Of a DNA stretch of 64,000 bases, positions 6,590 to 17,300 are shown piece after piece. Positions within the stretch are counted from its first letter, which is position 1. Each line of letters opens with the position of its first letter. The DNA lies in the NCBI RefSeq assembly GCF_039596395.1, contig NZ_JBCNJT010000001.1, forward strand, positions 1,957,315 through 2,021,314, written 5' to 3'. The position numbers and the translations under genes are program-made. A model generated the notes under the pieces. The model worked only from the letters and a program-made list of their open reading frames with translations. It ran no database searches and was not told the DNA's origin. The stretch comes from Fluviicola sp. (GTDB taxonomy: Bacteria; Bacteroidota; Bacteroidia; Flavobacteriales_D; Crocinitomicaceae).

Positions 6590-8674
6590 TTACTGATTAA
6601 TTACCTTAAACGTTGTTCGTCTGTTCTTTTGGTGTAACGCTTCTCTTTCCGGTTTGGACTTGAATGAATTGATATACGATTCCACCAATAATACCGGTTT
6701 CCCTTCCGCATCCAGAACAGGTTTCTTATCCGGTCCGTACAATTGGTTCGGCTGCGTTTCCCCGTATCCTTTCGGGATCAGGCGAGACGGATCGATCCCT
6801 TTTGAAACCAGGTAATCCACACACGATTTCGCTCTTCTCTGGGAAAGATCGAGGTTGTAGATGTCCTTTCCGCGTGCATCCGTGTGGGAATTGATCTCCA
6901 CGCTAATGTTGTTGTTCAGTTCCAGGAAGTCGAACAGTTTATCCAGAACAGCCTGGGAAGCAGGACGCAGTTTGTCAGAGTTAAAGTCGTACTCAATCCC
7001 TTCAATCTCAATTTCTTCCTGCGGGATCGGTTTCAGGTAAAAATCTCTCGTAATGCTGGTTGTTTGCGTAATGGAATTCGTATTCACACTTGTTGCATCG
7101 GCAAAGTAGTTAATTTTTTGCCCCTTAATGAACAATTCCACCCCGTATGTCAATTCTTTCTCGTAATAACCGTTTGAATCCGTTACAATGTTGTAGGAAG
7201 GGAACACTCCGCGTACATCCTTGAAAGTCAATTTGACATTCGGCAGGATCTCTTCTGTTTCCTTGTTATAGGAATATCCGCTCAGGTAAATGTGGATCGG
7301 TTCATTGATTACTTCATAGATATCGTAACAACTTCCACCGGTACAAGGCTCCCGGTCACTGGAGAAAAATCCTTTGGACAAGCGGGAATCCCACATCATA
7401 TAAGCATCGTCTCTTGCGGAGTTGATCGGCATTCCAAGGTTTATCGGAACGCTGAATGCTTCTGTTTCGCGGTCGTAGTGAGCTTTGAAAATATCCAATC
7501 CACCGATGCTTCCGTGCCCATTGGAAGAAAAGAACAAGGTCGAGGAAACTTCGTGGAAAAACGGTGTCACCTCATCCTGGTCGGAATTGATCAAAGAACC
7601 CAGGTTCTCCGGCTGACCATGCGTATTTCCCGCAGAGTCGATAGCAATTTTCCAGATATCCATTCCACCTAATCCTCCCGGACGGTTGGAAGAGAAATAC
7701 AGAGTCCTTCCATCCATTGACACATATGGCTGAATGCTTTTATATCCCGGGTAGTTAACGGAAGAATCCAATTTGTATGCTTCGAAGAACTTCATGTTCA
7801 TCATCCGCGCCAGGTAGATGTTTTGCTCCGTTTTCTTTTCTTCGCTCCAGCGTGTATAGAAAATCACGTTGTTATTGTTGAAAGATCCTGCCCCGTCGTT
7901 CTGCGCACTGTTCAAAGGCCGCCCGAAGTTTGTAGGCGCTGTCCAGGTACTATCCGGATTCAGGGAAACCCAGTACAAATCGCACAGGTATTCCGACTGT
8001 TGTTTTTCATTCAGGATCACGCCTCCTGTTCTGGCAGAAGTGAACATCAGCTTTTGATCCTTATCGAAGTACATCGTAGCAAAATTTGCTGTTCCCCGGT
8101 TGAAAACAGAGGTATCTGCCATTTTCACACTGATCTCACGTGTTTTTTCAATTTCTTCTTTCGCCAGGTAACAACCGGTCATTGCAACCTGTGCGGCATG
8201 CAACAATTCATCATCAGCTTGTGGAGAGCGGATGTAATCTTCGAATTGACGGATCGCATCATCGTACTTGCTGTTATTCATGTAGCTTTGGGCCAGATAA
8301 TAGCTGTCGTGCGGATACGCTTTTTCTTCAACCGTATTTTTCAGGTGCTTCTCCGCATTCGGATAATCGTGCAGGCGGTAATAACACCACGCAATGTGAT
8401 GGTGCAGGTATTCTTCCATGGTCACTCTCAGACTGGTGTCTACCTCGATTTTTTTCTTCGACAATTTTTGGTTACTGACCTGTATTTCGTAGGGATAAGT
8501 CATGGTTGATCTCGCCACGGAATCAGACAATGCCAGTTTATATTGTTCAAGAGCGTTTACGTAATCCAGTTTACTGAAATACTCATCTCCCAAATAGATA
8601 TACATTTTTTTTGATTGCGCCAATGACATCCCGGATATCACCAAAAACAACAAACAGATAATCTTCGATTTCAT
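6590..8674 (-). CDS. OmpA-family protein with TPR and PD40 propeller, last gene of T9SS operon
   Basis: This 694-residue protein repeats the architecture of the gene at 4002: signal peptide (cleavage near SLA-QSK), TPR helices (~20-190), PD40 blades (~195-450; IQPYVSMDGRTLYFSSNRPGG, VTPFFHEVSSTLFFSSNG, GGLDIFKA), a carboxypeptidase-regulatory-like domain (~468-560) and an OmpA domain with VEINSHTDARGKDIYNLDLSQRRAKSCVDYL. An insertion carrying YGPDKKPVLDAEGKPV interrupts the end of the OmpA domain. It lies 15 bases after a PorP/SprF gene and closes a five-gene operon, so it probably anchors the PorP/SprF-dependent surface proteins of this operon to peptidoglycan. The role is inferred from PorE and from gene order. 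Confidence 0.82.
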   Translation of the reverse strand: MKSKIICLLFLVISGMSLAQSKKMYIYLGDEYFSKLDYVNALEQYKLALSDSVARSTMTYPYEIQVSNQKLSKKKIEVDTSLRVTMEEYLHHHIAWCYYRLHDYPNAEKHLKNTVEEKAYPHDSYYLAQSYMNNSKYDDAIRQFEDYIRSPQADDELLHAAQVAMTGCYLAKEEIEKTREISVKMADTSVFNRGTANFATMYFDKDQKLMFTSARTGGVILNEKQQSEYLCDLYWVSLNPDSTWTAPTNFGRPLNSAQNDGAGSFNNNNVIFYTRWSEEKKTEQNIYLARMMNMKFFEAYKLDSSVNYPGYKSIQPYVSMDGRTLYFSSNRPGGLGGMDIWKIAIDSAGNTHGQPENLGSLINSDQDEVTPFFHEVSSTLFFSSNGHGSIGGLDIFKAHYDRETEAFSVPINLGMPINSARDDAYMMWDSRLSKGFFSSDREPCTGGSCYDIYEVINEPIHIYLSGYSYNKETEEILPNVKLTFKDVRGVFPSYNIVTDSNGYYEKELTYGVELFIKGQKINYFADATSVNTNSITQTTSITRDFYLKPIPQEEIEIEGIEYDFNSDKLRPASQAVLDKLFDFLELNNNISVEINSHTDARGKDIYNLDLSQRRAKSCVDYLVSKGIDPSRLIPKGYGETQPNQLYGPDKKPVLDAEGKPVLLVESYINSFKSKPEREALHQKNRRTTFKVINQ

Positions 8675-8689
8675 AAGTGAGAATGCGTA

Positions 8690-9676
8690 TTATAGTCGTG
8701 GACAGATTTTGTATTCAAGTGGTTTCTTCTTTTTATGCACGTAGGTGAAAGAGATTTCGAATCCTCCCCTGCTCTTGGAAGTAGCAGTGAGTGACGATAC
8801 ATTGAAATCATAGGCCAGCTTTACCGTGTAAGCGTCTTTCTTCACACCCAGTGTTGCGATCATGGCATCTTTTGCACGGAAAATTACTCCTCCGAGCACA
8901 TAAGCAGCACTTCCTTTGAGGAAATAACCGGCTTCCAGCGCATAGGTTTGTTCGTGGAATTTCTTCTGCTGCATGATCAGTACTTTCGGAATCACGTAAA
9001 ACAATTCCGTGATGTTGATACGCGTTCCCAAATGCGTGTATATGCGCAAAGGAAGCTTGCTTTCCCTCCCGAAAAAGGACTCGTTCGGCTGCAGCAAGTT
9101 GAACATCGAAACGCCGATAAACGGGTTCAATCGTGCCTGGGATTTCGAGTAATAATACAAAGCACTCGCATTCAGCATCGGGATGAACTTGGACTGTGCC
9201 CCGAAGTCTTCCCCGGAAACCAACGTTTGGTCAAACTCACCACCATTGTTCAGGGTATACTGATTATTGAAAGACAACAATTGGTATTCCAGTGATTTCT
9301 GCGTTACTCCTCCCTGTAACCCGAAGTTCAGGATATGGGTTTTGTTCTTGTTCAGCGGAACATAGTAAGCCGCGGAAAGTAATCCCTGTAAGACATTGAA
9401 GTTGCCCGCTCCTGCCCGGAAGTTATTGATCTGAACTCCGAATCCCCATTTTTTGATCGGCATATCGAAGCTGATCAATGCTGAAGTGTAAGGTTTATAG
9501 TTCACTGATTTCCATTGCGTACGGTATTGGCCGTGCACTCTGAAATCTCCTTCAACCACGCCGGTCAAAGCCGGATTCAAAAATAAAGGCGCTGCATCGT
9601 ACATCGATAAATGCGCATCCTGCCCGTAAGACAATCCATTCAAGAAAATGGCAAAAAAACAAATTCTCAATTTCAT
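8690..9676 (-). CDS. PorP/SprF-family type IX secretion membrane protein (second copy)
   Basis: The protein has 328 residues, a signal peptide (cleavage near SYG-QDA) and the family's opening HLSMYDAAPLFLNPALTGVVEGDFRVHGQYRTQWKSV, shown here as the landmark FLNPALTG and YRTQW motifs. The rest is a run of amphipathic beta strands typical of an outer-membrane barrel. SprF of Flavobacterium johnsoniae, the best-studied member, is needed to secrete and attach the adhesin SprB, a type B-sorted protein. Its gene lies 3 bases after a type B-sorted protein gene, consistent with a dedicated partner. It is the second such pair in the operon. Confidence 0.9.
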   Translation of the reverse strand: MKLRICFFAIFLNGLSYGQDAHLSMYDAAPLFLNPALTGVVEGDFRVHGQYRTQWKSVNYKPYTSALISFDMPIKKWGFGVQINNFRAGAGNFNVLQGLLSAAYYVPLNKNKTHILNFGLQGGVTQKSLEYQLLSFNNQYTLNNGGEFDQTLVSGEDFGAQSKFIPMLNASALYYYSKSQARLNPFIGVSMFNLLQPNESFFGRESKLPLRIYTHLGTRINITELFYVIPKVLIMQQKKFHEQTYALEAGYFLKGSAAYVLGGVIFRAKDAMIATLGVKKDAYTVKLAYDFNVSSLTATSKSRGGFEISFTYVHKKKKPLEYKICPRL

Positions 9677-9679
9677 GAC

Positions 9680-12600
9680 TTATCGAATTAAAGTTACGTC
9701 GCCCGATTCTCTGACAACAAAATCACTACCCATATCAATCACAAAAGTCCAGGTATAAACACCCAAAGGAACCGGTTCTCCTTTGTATGTTCCATCCCAT
9801 CCCACTTCGGAGTCATCGGTTTCAAAAATCACCTGACCCCAGTTATTATACACTTTAAAATCTACGTTTCTGAACGGACCGCCACGGATAATGAATACAT
9901 CGTTCTCCCCGTCGCCATTCGGTGTAAACCCGCTAGGAAGTACCGGAAGCAAGGCAATGGAGATCTCTTTCGAAACGGTATCGATACAACCGATGTCATC
10001 CACAATGGTCAACGTTACCACATACACGCCTCCGTCCGGATAGCTGTGTGTTGTAATTTCGGTGTTATCTCCTTCTCCGTCTCCGAAGTCCCATTGCCAG
10101 GAAATGATATTCCCCGGTGTTACATCTGTAAATGTAATGTCCTGTTCAACCAATGCCGGGTTCGGTGTAGCCGTAAATGAAGCGGTAGGTATTGCATGCA
10201 CATTGATTTGCTGAATCACCGTATTGGTACATCCGAAATTGGATGTTGCCGTTAAGCTCACATTGTAAACACCGCTTGTAGGGAATACAAAGGACGGATC
10301 TGATTGCGTACTGGAACCAATCCCGTTGAAATCATACGAATAGCTGGTAATCGATCCCGAAGGGATGAAAGAAGTATTCGTGAAATTGGTCGGATAAGAT
10401 TCACATGCAATTGAAGCATTGAATGCCGGTTGTGGCAACGGATACACCGTTACCTGTTTCACTACTGTATCTGTACAACCGTTGCTGGAAGTTACGATCA
10501 TCTGCACGTTATAATTACCAAATCCGGTATAAGCGTGTTGCGGATTCTGCGCGATCGAGTTGGTATTATCCCCGAACGACCAGGCCCAGGAAGAAAGTGT
10601 TCCGGTATTGGCCACCGAGGCATCCGTAAAGTTCATATTGCTTGCCTGACACACGTTCGTGAAGCTGAAATCAGCCGTTGGAATGCGATTAAAGGTAATC
10701 GTAACGGTATCGCGGTCAGGAGGACATCCGAAACTGGAAGTCGAAGTCAATATCAGGCTCACCGGCCCTCCGGCAACATCTCCCGGCGAAGGATCGTATA
10801 ATCCATTCAGATACCCTGGTCCGGGAACAAATGTTCCTGTACCCAGTGTAGACCAGGTTCCGGTTGTATCAGCCCCGATAATATTCCCGTTCAATTGAAC
10901 CATCTGGTTCTGACAGTACGTTTGATCCAGTCCGGCATTTACCTGCGGCGGAGAAACAAAAGTTACCCGCATGGAATCGTGTGCGATCGGGCAAATACCT
11001 GTTGTAGACAAAATCACATCGATGAACCCGTTGGTAATATCTACCGGTGAGATCGTGTAAAACGTATTCAGGTTCGAAGGATCTGCTATCGTGCCGAAAC
11101 CGGAAGTAGTCCATTGCGTAGAGAAACCGGAAGTAACTGTACCTGTCAGGTTCAGTGTGGCGTTATTCGAACAAAGCGAATCCATGGAAGTAATGGTAAC
11201 TACCGGGAAATCGATGATCTGGATTTCTAGACTGTCCGTTACCGCCAAACAGTTGCCATTATTGGTCGACTGTAAGTACAGCATCACCGTTCCATCGGAA
11301 ATATCTGCAGTGGATAAAACATAATCGGCATTCAGGTTGGTTTGGGAAGGAGAAAAACCTCCTGTTCCGTCGGCAGACCATACACCGGTTGTTGTAACTC
11401 CCGTGATAATACCGTTCAGAGTTACATTGGTTGTATTGGAACAAACCAATTGATCTCCTCCAGCATCAATAAACGGAGCTTCAGTGAAATAGATCACGAC
11501 CGTATCCTGTTTGTTCGGACACGAGAAGAAACTTCCCGCAGTGGTATAGAACAATGCTACGCTGTCTGCCGCCAAATCAGCCGGTGAAGGAGTATAGGTA
11601 GTAGATGCAGAACCGATGTTCCCGAAAGCTCCCCCGTTTCCTCCACTCCAGGTTGCAGCAGCAGAATAGGAAAATGCTCCCGTAATCGGAATAGCACCAA
11701 CGTTGTTTTTACAATAAGAATCATCCGTTCCTGCATTTGCTTCCGGCGACTGGATGAATGTCACCACCATCGTATCTCTTACCGGGTCACAGTTTCCAGT
11801 GGAAGAAAGTACAAAGGTCAAAGTTCCCTGTGTGTAATCCGAAGCAGAGGGAACATAGGAAGTTGCCAAATCCGTTGCATTGGCGAAAGAACCTGCACCG
11901 TTGATAACAGTCCATTCCCCGGTTGTTGAACCACCTTCTACGGAACCGTTCAGCAATACCGCCGGATCTCCGTTACACAAGGTCGTATCGTTTCCTGCTT
12001 TGGTGTATACTTTCCGGTTGAAAGCCGACATGTAGTGGTAATAACATCCCGAACCTGCTCCACCGTTGATAACTCCCAATCCGAAGTATTCACTGGAGTT
12101 GGTGATCAGGTTGGATGAACCAACCGGGATATTGGCCGTGCTGAATGTAATCTGGGCCCCACTCCAGAAACCACCCGTTCCGGGAACCGGGTTAAACGCA
12201 GATCCGGGAACCAGCGTGTTGCTTCCATTCAACTGGAAGTTATTGATTGCCGATGTCGGACACAAGATATTCAGGATGAATGTTTCTGAGTTTGTACGTG
12301 TAAAACTGACCTGGTTGGACCCGGCACAGTTGATCGGAGGCAGGATTGCTTCCCCCAACTCACACCCGAATCCACTGGCCTGCAATACATATACGTTTTT
12401 ATCCGCATCCACATATGCAAGCGGTTCTGCCGTTGTGAGTGTGTATTTCCAGGTATCTCCCTGGTTCAATAATTGTGTAAATGTTCCCAAACTGGTCGTA
12501 ACACTTACCGTTGTAAAGTTTTGAGTTGCCACGATGAAAGCTCCTTCGTTGGAAGCGGCAAACATATTTCCACGGTTCACAATGTAGTTCGTACCGACCA

Positions 12601-13366
12601 CATCTACCGGAACAATCTGGTCGCCCATCAAATCCCGGCAGCCTCCGCCGGAATTCGTCACCGAGTCATCGGAAACAGTTACCGCAATGGGCTTATCTGA
12701 AACCACAATGGTTCCTCCCAGGTTATTCCCCGGAGTATTCGTTGCCTGGGAAGTATTTTCGACCGTATACGTCTGCCCTTTATTCAGGACAATGGAATAA
12801 GTAACTCCGACGGGGTGTCCTACCACTGTTGCTTTCGGAGTAATCCAAACCGTGGTATTGTCTTCCGTAGCTACGATACAGATCATGGATTTCGGCTGTA
12901 CCGGTGCATAATTTCCATTTCCCCAGCTATTCTGGAAAGGACAAACGAACTCAGTCCCCAATGCATTCTGGCCCTTCAAAGAGTACGTTTCCGGGTTATT
13001 AACAACTGTCACAACCTCATAAACCACTGTAATCAGCGTATCTGCTTCGATTTTGATCCCGTAATTCAATACGCTGTTTGCAGGTTTGGATTCCAGGGTG
13101 TTCACGATGGAAGTCAAAAAGTGCGAGTTCAGGGAGTTTGCAGGCACTACAAACGTAGAATCGTAAGTCCCTGCAGGTTGGTAAACCCTTACAGTTGTTG
13201 GCGTATTAAAGGTTGAAATCCGCAATGCAAGCGGTGTATTTCCTGCGTGACTGGGCGTTACCCAAGGTGCAGCAAACCAAAAGACCGAGTCAATCTGACC
13301 TTTACTTTCGAATGATCCGACCGTAAAAATCAAAGCTAGCAGCAGTATAATCCGACGTAATTTCAT
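9680..13366 (-). CDS. T9SS type B-sorted surface protein with IgGFc-binding-like, beta-repeat and PKD domains
   Basis: The protein is about 1228 residues. After the signal peptide, residues ~20-420 match the IgGFc-binding N-terminal domain (VFWFAAPWVTP start, GTEFVCPFQNSW, ATEDNTTVWITP, GFGCELGEAILP). Five ~85-residue repeats follow, each with an AGxDxxxC...LNG...TTGxW pattern and a late cysteine. Three PKD domains come next (WAWSFGDN, SYDFNGIG, WQWDFGDGEGD), then the type B sorting domain (FTPNGDGENDVF, KVYNNWGQVIFE, WDGTYKGEPVPLGVYTW, VTLIR end). Type B domains direct secretion by T9SS and usually need a PorP/SprF partner, which follows 3 bases downstream. It is a paralogue of the gene at 14356. 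I chose the start at 13366; the ATG at 13381 would also work. Ligand unknown; adhesion is a guess. Confidence 0.88.
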   Translation of the reverse strand: MKLRRIILLLALIFTVGSFESKGQIDSVFWFAAPWVTPSHAGNTPLALRISTFNTPTTVRVYQPAGTYDSTFVVPANSLNSHFLTSIVNTLESKPANSVLNYGIKIEADTLITVVYEVVTVVNNPETYSLKGQNALGTEFVCPFQNSWGNGNYAPVQPKSMICIVATEDNTTVWITPKATVVGHPVGVTYSIVLNKGQTYTVENTSQATNTPGNNLGGTIVVSDKPIAVTVSDDSVTNSGGGCRDLMGDQIVPVDVVGTNYIVNRGNMFAASNEGAFIVATQNFTTVSVTTSLGTFTQLLNQGDTWKYTLTTAEPLAYVDADKNVYVLQASGFGCELGEAILPPINCAGSNQVSFTRTNSETFILNILCPTSAINNFQLNGSNTLVPGSAFNPVPGTGGFWSGAQITFSTANIPVGSSNLITNSSEYFGLGVINGGAGSGCYYHYMSAFNRKVYTKAGNDTTLCNGDPAVLLNGSVEGGSTTGEWTVINGAGSFANATDLATSYVPSASDYTQGTLTFVLSSTGNCDPVRDTMVVTFIQSPEANAGTDDSYCKNNVGAIPITGAFSYSAAATWSGGNGGAFGNIGSASTTYTPSPADLAADSVALFYTTAGSFFSCPNKQDTVVIYFTEAPFIDAGGDQLVCSNTTNVTLNGIITGVTTTGVWSADGTGGFSPSQTNLNADYVLSTADISDGTVMLYLQSTNNGNCLAVTDSLEIQIIDFPVVTITSMDSLCSNNATLNLTGTVTSGFSTQWTTSGFGTIADPSNLNTFYTISPVDITNGFIDVILSTTGICPIAHDSMRVTFVSPPQVNAGLDQTYCQNQMVQLNGNIIGADTTGTWSTLGTGTFVPGPGYLNGLYDPSPGDVAGGPVSLILTSTSSFGCPPDRDTVTITFNRIPTADFSFTNVCQASNMNFTDASVANTGTLSSWAWSFGDNTNSIAQNPQHAYTGFGNYNVQMIVTSSNGCTDTVVKQVTVYPLPQPAFNASIACESYPTNFTNTSFIPSGSITSYSYDFNGIGSSTQSDPSFVFPTSGVYNVSLTATSNFGCTNTVIQQINVHAIPTASFTATPNPALVEQDITFTDVTPGNIISWQWDFGDGEGDNTEITTHSYPDGGVYVVTLTIVDDIGCIDTVSKEISIALLPVLPSGFTPNGDGENDVFIIRGGPFRNVDFKVYNNWGQVIFETDDSEVGWDGTYKGEPVPLGVYTWTFVIDMGSDFVVRESGDVTLIR

Positions 13367-13385
13367 AAGCTCTAAATTCATCCTA

Positions 13386-14354
13386 CTATTTATTCTTGTC
13401 AATTTCCTTTTGGATATCTTCCAGAATACTATTATTCAATTTATCATCTTCCTCCTCTAAAGAAGGTCTGTTTTTCGTAATTATAAACGAGATCCCGATC
13501 TCATGTGAACCGGCGCTGTACTTTCTCAGCTTCGTATAGCTGTAATCGTACCCGTAAGTAATCGCCAAACGTTCTTTCAGCCTTACTCCCAGGAAAATCC
13601 CCATAGCGTCATTTGTTCTGAAGTTCAATCCTCCGAAGAATTTGTCTTTATAGGACAGCTGGGCCATGATCGACAACTGGGCAGGAACCGGTTTGGTGTA
13701 ACGGAATAAAATTCCAGGTCTCAATTCCCAGTTCTTTTTGATCAGGAATTTGTAGGAACTCATCACCGCATAATGGAACTGCAGATTCTGGTTGTAAGAC
13801 TTGAAGCTTTTCCCCATGATCATGTGATCCAATGTTCCGCTAAACTCAAATTTATCGCTGTATAAACGGAACCCCGCATTGGCATCGAATGCATTCCCGG
13901 AATAACTGTTCCCTGTGAAAATCGGATCTCCTTCGTCGGCAATAACTGCATCGTACAAACGCACGCGGTACTGAACAAATCCCGGACGAACTCCCAAGCC
14001 CAGTTTCCACTTCGATTTCGGGCTGAATTTAATCTGGTACCCGTAATTCACATAGATTCCCGTTTTACCCAGTAGTCCCATTTGTTCGGTCATTACCTGC
14101 ACTCCGTAACCGTGTCTTGCTTTGTTCTTGAAAGAACCGTGGAAGTTCAGGTAAAAATTCCGGGGAGCATCTTTGAATCCGACCCATTGGCTCCTGTTGT
14201 AAAAACTCACTTCGTGATAGTTCGTACTTCCTACATATGCCGGAGAGTAATGCAACGGATTGGCGTATACATTCGTGAATAGACTTTGCTGCTGTCCAAA
14301 GGAAACAAAGAACAGAGTTACAAATATTGCTGTAATAAAATTCTGCTTGTTCAT
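13386..14354 (-). CDS. PorP/SprF-family type IX secretion membrane protein (first copy)
   Basis: This 322-residue protein has a signal peptide (cleavage near SFG-QQQ) and the family landmarks LHYSPAYVGS and YNRSQWVGF near the N-terminus, followed by alternating beta strands ending in ITYGYDYSYTKLRKYSAGSHEIGISF. The C-terminus is an acidic/asparagine-rich tail not needed for a barrel. It starts 1 base after the stop of the first type B-sorted protein and ends just before the second, so each secreted protein has a PorP/SprF gene immediately downstream. It is only loosely similar to the copy at 8690, suggesting the pairs diverged together. Confidence 0.9.
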   Translation of the reverse strand: MNKQNFITAIFVTLFFVSFGQQQSLFTNVYANPLHYSPAYVGSTNYHEVSFYNRSQWVGFKDAPRNFYLNFHGSFKNKARHGYGVQVMTEQMGLLGKTGIYVNYGYQIKFSPKSKWKLGLGVRPGFVQYRVRLYDAVIADEGDPIFTGNSYSGNAFDANAGFRLYSDKFEFSGTLDHMIMGKSFKSYNQNLQFHYAVMSSYKFLIKKNWELRPGILFRYTKPVPAQLSIMAQLSYKDKFFGGLNFRTNDAMGIFLGVRLKERLAITYGYDYSYTKLRKYSAGSHEIGISFIITKNRPSLEEEDDKLNNSILEDIQKEIDKNK

Positions 14355-14355
14355 C

Positions 14356-17300
14356 TTAATCTCGTTTTCTTAACACCATTAATACTCCTTTGTATATATC
14401 GGGATCAGCATTTGCATTCAACTGAATAACGAATAAGTAATTGCCATCCGGAACCGGTTCTCCTTTATAAGTACCATCCCACGGAGTTTCATATCCGTCA
14501 GAAGTGAAAACCGTTTGCCCCCACTCGTTGTAGATCTCAATGTGTGCGTTCGGGTAAGCCAGTTCAAGGAAATCGAGCTTCCAGACATCATTTGAGCTAT
14601 CGCCATTCGGTGAAATAATCGTAGGGATCAAGGTGTTGATTTCCGTTGTAACGGTATTGATCGCTATAAAACGGATGGCACTGTCAACACACCCCAAAGC
14701 ATTCGTTACCTGCAGAACGATGTAGTAATTCCCGTTACCGTAATACGTATGACTCGGATTCATGGAAGTAGCAGTCGATCCGTCCCCGAAGTTCCAGGAA
14801 TAACTCACCGCATAATCCGATGTATCGATGAAATTAAAGACTGCACCGATGTTCATTCCTCCGTTGGAATTGTAATAGAAACCTGCATCCGGAAGCGGAT
14901 CGATCGTAATCGGTTCAATGATCGTATCGGAACATCCGTTAACGGTAGAAACGATGTGTGTAATCGTATACGTTCCACCGCTTGCAAACTGCTGATTGAC
15001 ATTTGCCATTGCGGCAGATCCCTGTCCGCCGAAATCGTAGAACCAGTAATTGATCGTTTCAGAGCTTGTAGAAGCATCTGTGAAAGAAACCGTAACCTGG
15101 TTATTCGGACAGGAGTTCACGGAATTGAAATCAGCAACCGGCTTGTCGAATACCGAAACGGAAATCGAAACGGTGTCTTTACACCCGTTGGAATTCGTTG
15201 CAATTAATTGTACGGGATAAGAACCCGGCACTCCGAAATTATAGCTCGGATTCTGGTTTGAAGAAGTCTGACCGGTTTGGAATACCCAAGACCAGTTTGT
15301 CAAAGTTCCTGAACCAGGAAGTGAAAAGTCTGTAAATACTGTCGGAAGGCCTTCACACACGTTTGTTCCGCTGAAATTTGCAAATGGAGGTGCCACAAAG
15401 TTGATCTGGATAGCATCTGAAACAACTGCACATGTTCCGTTGTTGGTCGAAGTTAAAGTCAAAACAACACTTCCGTTGGAAACTTCGGATGCTGTTGGTG
15501 TGTAGGTTGCATTCAATGTGGAAGTAGCCGGACTGAATGATCCGGACCCACCGCTCCAGACTCCACCGAAAGGCCCGCCGCTAACACTTCCGTTCAGCTG
15601 AACCAATGTAGCGTTCGAACATTTCAACTGATTCGGCCCTGCATCCACGCGCGGCGCATCATTGATCGAAACATAAATACTGTCCTGAACCGGGTTACAG
15701 TTCCCGTTGGAAGTGGATTCCAGGTAAAGCCAGACAAAACCGGCCGTTGTATCAGCTACACTTGGAATATAGGTACAGTTTAACGAGCTGTTGTTCGGGG
15801 AGAAAATCCCGGTACCGCTAGTCAGCCATTTTCCGGTTGTAGTTGGCCCGCTTACTGTTCCTGACAAGGAAACGTTTGCGTTGTTCGCACAAACGATCAG
15901 TGTATCAGGCCCCGCCTCAACGGTTGCTGCATTGGTAAATGTAACCACCATGGTATCGGAAACCATTGCACAAGAAGGCGCATTCGTAGATGTTAATACA
16001 AACTGAACCGTACCGGCCGTCAAATCAGCTGCGGAAGGCACATAGGCCGCATTTAAAGCAGATGCATCCGGTAAGAACGTTCCAGAACCATTTGCTGTCC
16101 AGATCCCGGTAGCTGCTCCTCCACCGATGATCCCGTTCAGCTGGATCACAGAGTTGTTTTCACAGATAGACTGGTCGGTATTTGCGTTAACAAGCGGCGC
16201 GGGAGTAATTTCCAAATACAAAGTATCTTTTGCAACCGGGCAAAAACCGGTAGTGGACAAAATGATGCGGATAGGACTGATTAAAGTATCCAGAGGACTT
16301 GGAATATAAGTATTCGGAACAGAATTCAACCCGTTCTGGAAAGATCCGTAACCGTTACTCGACCATGCCCCTGTTACGGCTCCTCCTCCCACGATTCCGT
16401 TTAGTGTATAACTTACATTCGCACAAACCGTATCATTTGGTCCTGCCTGTGAAAATGCCGTTGCATAGAAATCGGTCGTGTATGCATAACTCGCACCGGT
16501 ATTTACGCCTCCGCCTGATATCACTGCCATCGTAAAGATATCCGAAGCGTTCGAGATCATGTTATGGCTATTCGGAGGAACCTGTGCCGTTGAAAAGAAA
16601 ATACGCGCTGCTTTGTATAGTCCGCCTGTTCCGGGAACTGTCTGGAACATTCCGGCAGTAATTGCACCCGCTGTTCCGTTTAATAAAAAGTTTCCTTCAA
16701 AGCCGCTTCTCGTTACAAGTACAACTCCCAATGAGTCACTTCCGGAGCGGGAAAACGCCGAGGTGTTATTTCCCTTACAGTTCAAACTCGGAACAACAGC
16801 CCCGCTCAATTCACAGCCAAACCCGGAAACATGGTATACATAAATCGGTTTGGTGGATTTGATATACATCAACTGATCCGTCATCGGAATTTCCAGTGTT
16901 TCGGAAGAGTTGATCAATGTTGTGGTAGTTGTAGCTCCTGTTACTTCGATGGAAGAAGCATTCTGGGTAGCCAGTACGTAAATACGGTCACCGGTAGAAG
17001 TTCCTTTGTAAATTGCGTAATCCGTTCCGATAGAAGGAGTCGGGATCAACTGATCACCGATCATATCCGCGCAGGTCGATTGAATTAATTGTCCGTCAAA
17101 AACAGTCAGTGCAATGGGTTTATTTGCCGAAACAATGGAACCGGCAAGGCTGGTTGTTGCATTCACATCCATATCCCTGGCACTGTATGTTTGCCCGGCA
17201 TTCAGCACCACGGAGAAAGTAGCATTTGCCGCATGCCCCGTAATGGCTGTTCTGGGTGTAATCAAGACCGTGGTATTGTTTTGAGTCGCTACGATTTCAA

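Noticed and set aside
7823-8509. Long + strand frame of 228 residues
   Set aside because: It lies wholly inside the OmpA/PD40 gene on the other strand and lacks normal protein composition.
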